Positions 32,095-39,799 of a stretch of 64,000 nt of DNA are shown here, piece after piece; position 1 is the first letter of the stretch; each line of letters opens with the position of its first letter. Location: assembly GCF_026898115.1 (NCBI RefSeq), contig NZ_CP114036.1, positions 4,892,001 to 4,956,000 of the forward strand. The letters are read 5' to 3'. Below the pieces are notes generated by a model that was not told where the DNA came from, ran no database searches, and saw only the letters and a program-made list of their open reading frames with translations. The stretch comes from Streptomyces sp. S465 (GTDB taxonomy: Bacteria > Actinomycetota > Actinomycetes > Streptomycetales > Streptomycetaceae). The position numbers and the translations under genes are program-made.

Positions 32095-32850
32095 ATGCGC
32101 GTTCTTCGACACCTGCTTGTCGTCCTGGGGTCGCTGCTGCTGCTGTGCGGCGGCGGGCCGGCCGTGGCGCAGCCCGTCACGGAGCTCGCCGCGGGGCTCG
32201 CCCCCGTGGCCGCCCCGGAGCCGACGGCCCCGCCCGCGCCCGCTCCGCGTCCGGAGAGCGGCGCGGACGGTGAGGGCAAGGGTCATCCTCCCTGTCCCAT
32301 GACGGACCGCGTCGGGGGGACCAGCACCGCACCCAATCCTCCGCTCGAGCGCTACTACCAGGGCGACTGGCGGCTCGGCCCCGCACAGCTCCCCCGCCGT
32401 GGCGCGATCGGCCGGATGCTCGAAGGCTACGAACGGCTCGACCACTTCTCCTCCGCCTCCGCGTTCCTCGACTGTTACTGGAACGAGCAGACGAACGGCT
32501 GGTGGTTCCCGTACCCGGACGGCTGGGTGCTGCTCAACGGAGCGCCCCTGCACACCACGATCAGTCTGAAGGCCGGTCAGAAGGTCGATCTCTTCGGAAG
32601 CGGCTTCGGTCATTTCCTCGCCCCGGCGGGCACGCCCTACGAGGAGCGCGCGCTGCCACCCAGCAACCTCAACACCCTCGATCCGGCGTATCCCAACGGC
32701 TACCACCTCTACGAGGTCACCCGGCCCTTCCTGGTCGAGGCCGGTCCGATCCGGCCGTGGTTCGGCCAACCCGGCGGCGGGCTCCAGTATCTGACCGGCC
32801 CTTCGATCCCCCAGCTGGTCGCGGCCGGTAATCTGCGCCCGCTCAACTGA
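32095..32850 (+). CDS. Secreted TNT-domain protein (NAD glycohydrolase fold)
   Basis: A 251-residue protein with a Sec signal peptide (LLVVLGSLLLLCGGGPAVA) and a Pro/Ala linker. A region with ERYYQGDWRLGPAQLPRR and YWNEQTNGWWFPYPDGWVL leads into the TNT fold known from the Mycobacterium tuberculosis necrotising toxin, which hydrolyses NAD+. Family marks are FLAPAGTPYEERALPP and PWFGQPGGGLQYL, with the conserved glutamine in FGQPGG. Where I remember DRFG in the family this protein reads DLFG, so activity may be altered. The start has a GAGGGG ribosome site. The next gene, 18 nt downstream, may encode its protector. Confidence 0.86.
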   Translation: MRVLRHLLVVLGSLLLLCGGGPAVAQPVTELAAGLAPVAAPEPTAPPAPAPRPESGADGEGKGHPPCPMTDRVGGTSTAPNPPLERYYQGDWRLGPAQLPRRGAIGRMLEGYERLDHFSSASAFLDCYWNEQTNGWWFPYPDGWVLLNGAPLHTTISLKAGQKVDLFGSGFGHFLAPAGTPYEERALPPSNLNTLDPAYPNGYHLYEVTRPFLVEAGPIRPWFGQPGGGLQYLTGPSIPQLVAAGNLRPLN

Positions 32851-32867
32851 GGGCGGATGCTGGACCG

Positions 32868-33236
32868 GTGGACAGAGCGGAACTCGCCCGGACCCTCCGC
32901 GCCGAGCAGGTGCCGGACGCGCTGTACGACCTCCCGGGGGTGCGGGACATCCCGGTCCAGCCGGACGCGTACTACTTCCTGCGGCCCGCCCCGGGCGGCG
33001 GCTGGGAGACCGGGCTGCGGGAGCGCTCCCAGGACCGGGACATCAGCCGGTTCGCCACGGAGGACGAGGCGTGCCGGGACCTGCTGGCCAAGCTGAGGGC
33101 CCGCCCGCGCCCGCCGGAGGGCGGGGGCGAGACGGTCGAGGAGATCCTGGCCCGGGGCGAGGAGCTGCGGCGGTGGGCCCGGGAGGAGGTCGAACGGGCC
33201 CTGCGGGAGCGGCCGCCCGGTGCGGAGGAGCGGTGA
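32868..33236 (+). CDS. Small acidic cytosolic protein, candidate immunity partner of the TNT protein
   Basis: A 122-residue protein with no signal peptide or membrane helix. It contains YDLPGVRDIPVQPDAYYFL, GGGWETGLRERSQ and a C-terminal charged helix (EEILARGEELRRWAREEVER). I do not recognise the family. It starts with GTG 17 nt after the TNT stop and ends before a strong terminator, so the two genes form a compact cassette, the usual layout for toxin and antidote. The residue pattern (YYFL...DRDISRFATEDEACRDLL) also resembles small phenotype-unknown actinobacterial proteins, so the immunity role is inference from position only. The competing ATG at 32857 is in a non-coding frame. Confidence 0.75.
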   Translation: MDRAELARTLRAEQVPDALYDLPGVRDIPVQPDAYYFLRPAPGGGWETGLRERSQDRDISRFATEDEACRDLLAKLRARPRPPEGGGETVEEILARGEELRRWAREEVERALRERPPGAEER

Positions 33237-33252
33237 CGGCGGGCCGGACGGA

Positions 33253-33300
33253 CCAGGGGGCCGGCCGCCCCGCTGGAGGATGGGACGGCCGGCCCCCTGG
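33253..33300. terminator. Terminator between the TNT cassette and the acyl-CoA dehydrogenase gene
   Basis: CCAGGGGGCCGGCCG (33253-33267) pairs perfectly with 33286-33300 around an 18-nt loop, between convergent genes. Confidence 0.8.
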
Positions 33301-33354
33301 CCGGATGAGGGAGGAGCCTCGGGGCCCGCGGAGCCCGCGGAATCCTTGGAACCC

Positions 33355-35181
33355 TTAGAACGCAGACTCGTCGAGGTCCATCAGCCCCTTGTCGACCGAC
33401 TCGGCCAGCGAGCGCTGCACCGAGACGCCCGGCAGCACCTCCTGAGCGAAGAACTTCGCGGCGGCGATCTTGCCCGCGTAGAAGGACCGGTCCTTCGCGG
33501 AGGCGGTGCCCAGCTTCTCGGCGGCGACGGCCGCGCCCTTGAGGAGCAGATAGCCGATGATCACATCGCCGGAGGCCAGCAGCAGCCGGGTGGAGTTGAG
33601 GCCGACCTTGTAGATCGAGCTGATGTCCTGCTCGGTGGCGGCCAGATCGGTGAGCATCGCGCCGACGATCGCCTCCAGGTCCACCGCGGCACGGGCCAGC
33701 TGGTCGCGGGCGGCCGCCAGCTCCTCGCCCCCGGCGGCCTCGGCCAGGAACTTCTTGATCTCCTCGGAGACCACGGTGAGCGCCTGGCCCTGGTCCCGGA
33801 CGATCTTGCGGAAGAAGAAGTCCTGACCCTGGATGGCGGTGGTGCCCTCGTAGAGCGTGTCGATCTTGGCGTCCCGGATGTACTGCTCCAGCGGGTACTC
33901 CTGGAGGTAGCCGGAGCCGCCGATGGTCTGGAGGGACTGCGCCAGCTGCTCGTACGCCTTCTCCGAGCCGTAGCCCTTGACGATCGGCAGCAGCAGGTCG
34001 TTGAGGCGGCTCGCGGCGGAGGCGTCCTCGCCCGCGGCCTCCTTGACCATGACCTCGTCCTGGACGGAGGCGGTGTAGAGGACCAGGGCGCGCAGGCCCT
34101 CCGCGTACGCCTTCTGCGTCATCAGCGAGCGGCGCACATCCGGGTGGTGGGTGATGGTGACGCGCGGGGCGGTCTTGTCGGTGAAGGTCGCCAGGTCCGG
34201 GCCCTGCACCCGCTCCTTGGCGTACTCCAGCGCGTTGAGGTAGCCGGTGGAGAGGGTGGCCATGGCCTTGGTGCCGACCATCATCCGGGCGAACTCGATG
34301 ATCTTGAACATCTGGCGGATGCCGTCGTGCTTCTCGCCCAGCAGCCAGCCCTTGGCCGGACGGTCGGCGCCGAAGGTCAGCTCGCAGGTGTTGGAGACCC
34401 GCAGACCCATCTTGTGCTCGACGTTGGTGGCGTACACGCCGTTGCGCGCCCCCAGCTCACCGGTCTCCCAGTCGAAGTCGTACTTGGGGACGATGAAGAG
34501 CGACAGCCCCTTGGTGCCGGGCCCCGCGCCCTCGGGCCGGGCCAGCACGAAGTGGATGATGTTGTCGGAGAGGTCGTGCTCACCGGAGGTGATGAACCGC
34601 TTCACCCCCTCGATGTGCCAGCTGCCGTCCTCCTGCCGGACCGCCTTGGTGCGGCCCGCGCCGACGTCGGAACCCGCGTCCGGCTCGGTCAGCACCATGG
34701 TGGAGCCCCACTGCTTGTCCACCATCAGCTGGGCGATCTTCAGCTGCTCCTCGGTGCCCTCGTCGTGCAGCACGCCCGCGAAGGACGGACCGGAGGCGTA
34801 CATCCAGATCGGGGTGTTGGCGCCGAGGATCGTCTCGGCCGCGCCCCACAGCAGCGAGCGCGGGCAGACCGTGCCGCCGAGCTCCTCCGGAACGCCGAGC
34901 CGCCACCACTCGGCCTCCATGTAGGCCCGGTAGCTCTTCTTGAAGGACTCCGGGAGCGGCGCGGTGTGGGTGCTGGGGTCGAAGACGGGCGGGTTGCGGT
35001 CGGAGTCGGCGTAGCTCTCGGCCAGCTCGTGCTCGGAGAGCCGGGATATCTCGGCGAGCACGCTCTTGGCGGTGTCGACGTCCATCTCCGCGAACGGGCC
35101 GGTGCCGTACACCGTGTCGCGCCCGAGCACCTCGAAGAGGTTGAACTCGATGTCGCGGAGATTCGACTTGTAGTGCCCCAT
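33355..35181 (-). CDS. Acyl-CoA dehydrogenase (large FadE type with C-terminal extension)
   Basis: A 608-residue flavoenzyme of fatty-acid beta-oxidation. Family motifs are VLTEPDAGSDVGAGRTKAV and VEHKMGLRVSNTCELTFG, with the catalytic glutamate in DTLYEGTTAIQGQDFFFRKI. The extra 120 or so C-terminal residues match the long acyl-CoA dehydrogenases (MmgC/FadE5-like) that take medium to long substrates. Start 35181 (MGHYKSNLRD) was chosen: GGAG sits 8 nt upstream and similarity begins there; ATG 35250 would add 23 Pro/Ala-rich residues. The gene is monocistronic, divergent from the SseB-like gene. Confidence 0.92.
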   Translation of the reverse strand: MGHYKSNLRDIEFNLFEVLGRDTVYGTGPFAEMDVDTAKSVLAEISRLSEHELAESYADSDRNPPVFDPSTHTAPLPESFKKSYRAYMEAEWWRLGVPEELGGTVCPRSLLWGAAETILGANTPIWMYASGPSFAGVLHDEGTEEQLKIAQLMVDKQWGSTMVLTEPDAGSDVGAGRTKAVRQEDGSWHIEGVKRFITSGEHDLSDNIIHFVLARPEGAGPGTKGLSLFIVPKYDFDWETGELGARNGVYATNVEHKMGLRVSNTCELTFGADRPAKGWLLGEKHDGIRQMFKIIEFARMMVGTKAMATLSTGYLNALEYAKERVQGPDLATFTDKTAPRVTITHHPDVRRSLMTQKAYAEGLRALVLYTASVQDEVMVKEAAGEDASAASRLNDLLLPIVKGYGSEKAYEQLAQSLQTIGGSGYLQEYPLEQYIRDAKIDTLYEGTTAIQGQDFFFRKIVRDQGQALTVVSEEIKKFLAEAAGGEELAAARDQLARAAVDLEAIVGAMLTDLAATEQDISSIYKVGLNSTRLLLASGDVIIGYLLLKGAAVAAEKLGTASAKDRSFYAGKIAAAKFFAQEVLPGVSVQRSLAESVDKGLMDLDESAF

Positions 35182-35317
35182 GGCGACGGCTCCGTAAGGA
35201 TCGGGAGGCGGGACCTCTGCGTTGACGCGTATCGGATCAGCTGTCGCCATGATGCTACCCGTGGGTAATAAAGGGCAACCCTCAACCGGGCAACTGTGAC
35301 TCAGTACGCTTCTGTGC

Positions 35318-35815
35318 ATGTACGGCTACGACCAGAACGCGAGCGCAGGGCAGGGTTACGCCGCCCCGCCGCCTCCGCCGCAACAGCCGCCGCATGCGTC
35401 ACATCACACGCAGGCGGGTGCGGCCTACGGCCAGCAGCCGCTCTACCCGGAACCCTCGCCGCCGTCGCTCGCCGACGCGGTGCGCGCCTTCACCACCGGC
35501 TCGATGTCGGCCGAGGACTTCCAGCAGATCTTCGCCGGCTCGAAGGTCTACTGCCCGCGCGGTGACAACCCCGGCTTCCTGGCGCTGCACAACACCCAGC
35601 AGCCGGTGATCCCCATGTTCACCTCGCTCAAGGAGCTGCGGCGGTACGCGGGCAAGGAGTCCAAGTACTTCGTGATCACCGGTGCCGAGGTGATCGACCT
35701 GCTGCCCAGCGGCTACGGCTTCGTCCTCGACATGGAGGGTGAGCACCGCATCGTCTTCGACGCGAAGGCGGTGGAGCAGATGGTGGACTTCGCCATGCGC
35801 CGCATGTACGGGTAG
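35318..35815 (+). CDS. SseB-family protein
   Basis: A 165-residue protein. The first 45 residues are Gln/Pro/His-rich and probably disordered (MYGYDQNASAGQGY onward). The rest is an SseB N-terminal-type alpha/beta domain with FQQIFAGSKVYCPRGDNPGF, QQPVIPMFTSLKELRRY and GAEVIDLLPSGYGFVLDME. Despite the family name (from a Salmonella effector chaperone region), actinobacterial members are cytosolic and of unknown role. It stands alone, divergent from the acyl-CoA dehydrogenase gene and followed by the pirin operator about 50 bp later. Confidence 0.85.
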   Translation: MYGYDQNASAGQGYAAPPPPPQQPPHASHHTQAGAAYGQQPLYPEPSPPSLADAVRAFTTGSMSAEDFQQIFAGSKVYCPRGDNPGFLALHNTQQPVIPMFTSLKELRRYAGKESKYFVITGAEVIDLLPSGYGFVLDMEGEHRIVFDAKAVEQMVDFAMRRMYG

Positions 35816-35867
35816 ATCGGCACAGGTCGGCATAGGTCCGGGTGCTCGGGCGGAAATAAAGGCCCTC

Positions 35868-35912
35868 TTGCAGGTCGTTCACCATTCAATTAAGTTGAAC
35901 GGTGAACGACCT
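35868..35912 (+). promoter_or_regulatory. Promoter with 41-bp near-perfect palindromic operator before the pirin gene
   Basis: A -35 TTGCAG (35868-35873), a 17-nt spacer and -10 TAAGTT (35891-35896) fit a housekeeping promoter. Superimposed is an inverted repeat: arms 35872-35889 and 35895-35912 pair at 17 of 18 positions around TTAAG, with the inner core TTCAA-N5-TTGAA. An AGGAGG ribosome site follows directly (35913-35918). A repressor here would cover spacer, -10 and start site. The core is like MarR-family sites; no such regulator is adjacent. Confidence 0.75.
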
Positions 35913-35923
35913 AGGAGGCCGTC

Positions 35924-36895
35924 ATGCCCGCAGTGACCGTAGAGAACCCGCTGACCCTGCCGCGCGTCGCGGCACCCGCCGAGGCACGACAGCGCCCCGT
36001 GCTCTCCGTCACCACCGCTCCCGGCGGCCTCGAGGGCGAGGGCTTCCCGGTGCGCCGGGCCTTCGCCGGAATCGACTACCGGCACCTGGACCCGTTCATC
36101 ATGATGGACCAGATGGGCGAGGTGGAGTACGCACCGGGCGAGCCCAAGGGCACCCCCTGGCACCCCCACCGCGGCTTCGAGACCGTGACCTACCTGATCG
36201 ACGGCACCTTCGTGCACCAGGACTCGCACGGCGGCGGCGGCACGATCAACGACGGCGACACCCAGTGGATGACCGCCGGCTCCGGGCTGCTGCACATAGA
36301 GGCCCCGCCGGAGTCCCTCGTCATGTCCGGCGGCCTCTTCCACGGGCTCCAGCTGTGGGTGAACCTGCCGCGTGAGCACAAGATGATGCCGCCGCGCTAC
36401 CAGGACATCGGCGGTGCCAAGGTCAAGCTGCTCACCTCCGCCGACGGCGGGGCGCTGCTCCGCGTCATCGCCGGTGAGCTGGACGGTCACCAGGGTCCCG
36501 GCATCACGCACACGCCGATCACGATGATCCACGCGACGCTGGCGCCGGGCGCGGAGATCACGCTGCCGTGGCGGGAGGACTTCAACGGCCTGGCGTACGT
36601 GCTGGCGGGTCGCGGTGCGGTCGGTGCCGAGCGCCGGCCGATCCACCTCGGCCAGACCGCCGTCTTCGGCGCCGGCTCCTCGCTCACCGTCCGTGCGGAC
36701 GAGAAGCAGGACGCGCACACGCCGGACCTGGAGGTCGTCCTCCTCGGCGGACAGCCCATCCGTGAGCCCATGGCCCACTACGGCCCGTTCGTCATGAACA
36801 CCAAGGCAGAGCTCCAGCAGGCGTTCGAGGACTTCCAGAAGGGGCTGCTGGGCACGATCCCCACGGTGCACGGGATGTCCGAGGGCGGAATGTAA
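35924..36895 (+). CDS. Pirin-family bicupin protein
   Basis: A 323-residue pirin. The iron-binding N-terminal cupin has WHPHRGFETVTYLIDG (histidines) and QWMTAGSGLLHIEAPPES (His and Glu), so the metal site looks complete. The second cupin runs from LAPGAEITLPWREDFNGLAY. Bacterial pirins variously show quercetinase activity or bind pyruvate dehydrogenase E1; with two 2-oxoacid dehydrogenases in the window the latter is worth noting but unproven. ATG 35924 is preceded by AGGAGG and by a large operator, implying tight inducible control, for instance by oxidants or phenolics. The C-terminal segment ends GMSEGGM. Confidence 0.92.
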   Translation: MPAVTVENPLTLPRVAAPAEARQRPVLSVTTAPGGLEGEGFPVRRAFAGIDYRHLDPFIMMDQMGEVEYAPGEPKGTPWHPHRGFETVTYLIDGTFVHQDSHGGGGTINDGDTQWMTAGSGLLHIEAPPESLVMSGGLFHGLQLWVNLPREHKMMPPRYQDIGGAKVKLLTSADGGALLRVIAGELDGHQGPGITHTPITMIHATLAPGAEITLPWREDFNGLAYVLAGRGAVGAERRPIHLGQTAVFGAGSSLTVRADEKQDAHTPDLEVVLLGGQPIREPMAHYGPFVMNTKAELQQAFEDFQKGLLGTIPTVHGMSEGGM

Positions 36896-36897
36896 GG

Positions 36898-36929
36898 CTC
36901 GCCGGGACCATATCTCGCCGGGACCATAT
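36898..36929 (+). repeat. 16-bp perfect tandem duplication after the pirin gene
   Basis: CTCGCCGGGACCATAT is repeated head to tail (36898-36913, 36914-36929) between the pirin stop and its terminator. It is probably a recent slippage event. Confidence 0.9.
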
Positions 36930-36932
36930 ACG

Positions 36933-36966
36933 GATGAGCCCCGTCCGGATACGGACGGGGCTCATC
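36933..36966. terminator. Bidirectional terminator between the pirin and SdrD-B genes
   Basis: GATGAGCCCCGTCCG (36933-36947) pairs perfectly with 36952-36966 around GATA, between convergent genes. Confidence 0.87.
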
Positions 36967-37015
36967 CACGCCTGCGGGCGGGCAGGACCACCCGTCTTTC
37001 AGCGTTGTCCCGGCG

Positions 37016-39550
37016 TTACCCGGCGCGACGCTTCCGGGTCACGAACGCGAATGCCGCGCCCGCGCCGACCAGCAGGGCACTGAGGGCCGTGATCTTCAGC
37101 AGGCCGGTACCCGTGTTGGCCAGCGCACCGCCGCCTCCGCCGTCACCGCCGCCACCGCCGGTCTGGGGGCCCGGCTTGTTGGGCTGCTCAGACGCGGGCG
37201 GCTCCTGGGCCGGCGGCGTGGACGACGACGGCGGCGGAGTGGTCGGAGGGGTGGTCGGCGGTGTCTCCTGGGGGATGTAGACGCCGGCGTCGATCGTGTG
37301 GTCGACCTCTCCCGGCTTGTCCGGCGCCGTGACAGGTGCCTGCCCGTCGCACAGCCGCCCGGTCCTGGGCGGGGTCACATTGGAGTCATGGGCCCGGTTG
37401 TCACCGGCCCTCGGGAGCGTGAACCGCAGCTCGGTGGCCTCCGGCTGTTCCGGCACGTTGCTGGTGTCCGCCGTGCACACGTCGAACTCCACCGTGTACT
37501 TCGCACCCGGCTCGAGCTCGTAGGCGGCGCCTACCCCACCGAAGTAGTACTCGCCGGCGGCGTCGGTCGTGGTCGTGGCGACCTGCTTGCCGCTGGCGTC
37601 CAGCAGGTTGACCGTCGCGTCCGGCAGCGGCACCTCGTCGGGACCCTCGGGATCCTGGATCCCATTGTGGTCGCCGTCGAACCACACCCGGTTGCCGATC
37701 TGGATCGGCGCGTTCGCCGCCTCGTACGCGATGTCGCCGAGCCCGCCGGCCTTACCGAACCCGCTCTGTGCCTGACTGACGAACTGGTAGGCGTTGGTGG
37801 CCGGAGCGTTGCCCGGACCCTGACCGGTCGTGACGTCGTAGTAACCGGTCCCGGAGGTCGCGACGTTGACGGTCGGGTCGAATTCCGTGCTGGCGACCCA
37901 CTGCTGCTGCGGAATGTAGGCCACCGACCCCAGCGCGGTCTCCGCGTGGACTCCGTTGCCGAAGAAGTCGCCCGGGAAGTACTCGACGACACTTGCGTCC
38001 TCGCCGCCATCGGTGGCGGGGGTGGCGTGGTTCGGGCAGTTTCCGGTGCCTTCCCACTCGTATTCACCGGTGGGAGTGGCACAGGCCATGTTGATGTCGC
38101 CGCCGGCCATGCCGTTTTCCGGGTCGTTGTTGTCCGGCCTCGGGTCCAGCCCACCCCAGCTCACGACGTCCATGAACCTGTCGCGGAAACCGAGGATCAT
38201 CGAACCGTCGCGGGTGAAGGCGAGGGAGGCGAGCTCCGGCTGCGGATCGATGAAGACGTTGCCCACCTTCCGTTCGTCCCAGGTGGCCAGGCTGGTGTTC
38301 CACGGGTTCCAGTGGGTGGTCCGGTCGACGTCGTTGGAACCGAAGACGGAGCCGCGCTTCGCGGTGAGCGGCTGGGTCAGCACCGTGTCGAACCGCTCGC
38401 CGTCGTAGGTGGAGACGACGGCTTTCAGGTCCTCGCGCTTCTGTGTACTCTCCGCGTTGCACACGCCGCCGACGTAGAGCTTGTTGTCGTGGACCTGAAG
38501 ACCGAACGGCCGCCAGTCGCCGGAGCTCGCGCAGCCCGGGTCGGGGATGCGCACCGTCGCCTTGGGCGCGGACGCGGTGGCCCCGGTCGCGTCGAAACTG
38601 ACCAGCGAGCGGGTCCGCAAGTTCACCGCGTAGAGCGTCGAGCCGTCCTCGGACAGGGCCAGGCCGCCGATGCTCTCCTTGCCCGGCACATCGGTGAACC
38701 CGGCGTCCTTTTTCATGTTGGCCGCGTCGTGCGGCGTCACCGCGGCGTCCGGCACCTTCGCGAACAGGGTCGGCGTCCCACCGTCGGTCGGCGTGGTGTA
38801 GATCGCGTCACCGCCGTCCGGCCCGTACGGGGTGTACCGCCGGGCGAACGCGCCCTGGAACAGCCGCTTCCGGTACTTGTCGTAGGCCAGCGCGAACGTC
38901 GTGCCCACCTGGTCCCGCGTATTGAGCGTGGTCGGGCACGCCTCCTGGTCAGGGCACGTACCTCGGTTGCCCGTCCCGAACGCCACCAGCGCCCGGGTGT
39001 CCTGCCCGTCGGCGGTGTTCTGGATCGGCACGAAATACCGCGAGTCCGGCAGCGCGTAATCGGCCGGATTCCAGACCCCGGTAATGACCGAGTCGTCCTT
39101 GCCATCCGACACGTTCACGAACGTCGTGAAGCTATCGAAATGGTTTTCCGCCGTCGAGGCCGGCGCCGCCTGGAGATACTTGTCGTACGGCGCCGGGATG
39201 GTGACGTCGACGCGGTACTGGCCGCCGGTCAGTGCGGTCGACTGTGAGACCACCACCTTTCCGGCGGCGTCCGTGGTGCCGGTGACCCGATGGCCGGCAG
39301 GGTCGGTTACCGCGACCTTCATGCCCCGCTGGGGAACATCCATGGTCGTGTTGATCACGCCGGTGCCGAAGAAATCCCGCAGCACCTGAACTGTCAGGGT
39401 TCCATCGCCCGTCGAAGCGGTGGCCGTCCCGGCCGTCGCGCCCATGGCGCTGCCCACCACCAGGAAACCGCATAGGCCCGCTCGTGCCAGCGGGCCCGTA
39501 TGCTTCCCGGCTGTCCGGCGTAATCTTCTGCACACTCTTCTCACAGCCAT
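37016..39550 (-). CDS. LAxTG-anchored surface protein with beta-propeller-like region and SdrD B-like domain
   Basis: An 844-residue exported protein. A signal peptide (LCGFLVVGSAMGATAGTATA, about 22-41) is followed by an Ig-like segment. A long region, about 110-600, has propeller-like strands (IGGLALSEDGSTLYAVNLRT, LASLAFTRDGSMILGFRDRF). An SdrD B-type Ca2+-binding repeat follows (IGNRVWFDGDHNGIQDPEG), then a Pro/Thr/Ser wall-spanning segment, the sortase motif LANTG, a membrane helix and the tail RKRRAG. LAxTG is the class E sortase signal of Streptomyces (established). ATG 39550 has GAGGGGAG upstream. It may act in adhesion or aerial-surface structure; the ligand is unknown. Confidence 0.87.
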   Translation of the reverse strand: MAVRRVCRRLRRTAGKHTGPLARAGLCGFLVVGSAMGATAGTATASTGDGTLTVQVLRDFFGTGVINTTMDVPQRGMKVAVTDPAGHRVTGTTDAAGKVVVSQSTALTGGQYRVDVTIPAPYDKYLQAAPASTAENHFDSFTTFVNVSDGKDDSVITGVWNPADYALPDSRYFVPIQNTADGQDTRALVAFGTGNRGTCPDQEACPTTLNTRDQVGTTFALAYDKYRKRLFQGAFARRYTPYGPDGGDAIYTTPTDGGTPTLFAKVPDAAVTPHDAANMKKDAGFTDVPGKESIGGLALSEDGSTLYAVNLRTRSLVSFDATGATASAPKATVRIPDPGCASSGDWRPFGLQVHDNKLYVGGVCNAESTQKREDLKAVVSTYDGERFDTVLTQPLTAKRGSVFGSNDVDRTTHWNPWNTSLATWDERKVGNVFIDPQPELASLAFTRDGSMILGFRDRFMDVVSWGGLDPRPDNNDPENGMAGGDINMACATPTGEYEWEGTGNCPNHATPATDGGEDASVVEYFPGDFFGNGVHAETALGSVAYIPQQQWVASTEFDPTVNVATSGTGYYDVTTGQGPGNAPATNAYQFVSQAQSGFGKAGGLGDIAYEAANAPIQIGNRVWFDGDHNGIQDPEGPDEVPLPDATVNLLDASGKQVATTTTDAAGEYYFGGVGAAYELEPGAKYTVEFDVCTADTSNVPEQPEATELRFTLPRAGDNRAHDSNVTPPRTGRLCDGQAPVTAPDKPGEVDHTIDAGVYIPQETPPTTPPTTPPPSSSTPPAQEPPASEQPNKPGPQTGGGGGDGGGGGALANTGTGLLKITALSALLVGAGAAFAFVTRKRRAG

Positions 39551-39633
39551 AACGCTCCCCTCGTCATGTGAACCGAACACCCGCTCGACAGTCGCGCATC
39601 CGCTTCCCGGCCGCGGGTGACACTCCGGCCATG

Positions 39634-39662
39634 AAAAAGCGCCCACCGCTGTTTCGGTGGGC
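39634..39662 (-). terminator. Intrinsic terminator/attenuator in the leader of the SdrD-B gene
   Basis: On the reverse strand GCCCACCG and CGGTGGGC (39641-39662) form an 8-bp stem with a 6-nt loop, followed 2 nt later by TTTTT (39638-39634). It lies 84 bp upstream of the SdrD-B start, so a transcript from further right would meet it before the gene. The other strand has no clean T-tract. Confidence 0.55.
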
Positions 39663-39799
39663 CTGGTCGTTCTTGGTCGTTTTGGTCTTCTTGGTGGATG
39701 TGGCGAATTCAGGGAGAACAAGAGTCCGAATATTCATCCCGAACCGTTCCACCAGGGACGATACTGTACTGGGTGGGCGCCAAGATCGGGGGGCAGGTC

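Noticed and set aside
32857..33096. ATG-started 79-residue frame overlapping the TNT partner gene
   Set aside because: Arg/Ser/Thr-rich out-of-frame reading; the GTG frame at 32868 has balanced composition and runs to the terminator.
33220..35268. A 682-residue forward open frame opposite the acyl-CoA dehydrogenase gene
   Set aside because: No recognisable domain; it is the antisense reading of a gene with clear flavoenzyme motifs, caused by high GC.
39564..39752. A 62-residue reverse open frame (MNIRTLVLPEF...) before the SdrD-B gene
   Set aside because: No family match and it is crossed by the terminator hairpin; noted only as a possible leader peptide.
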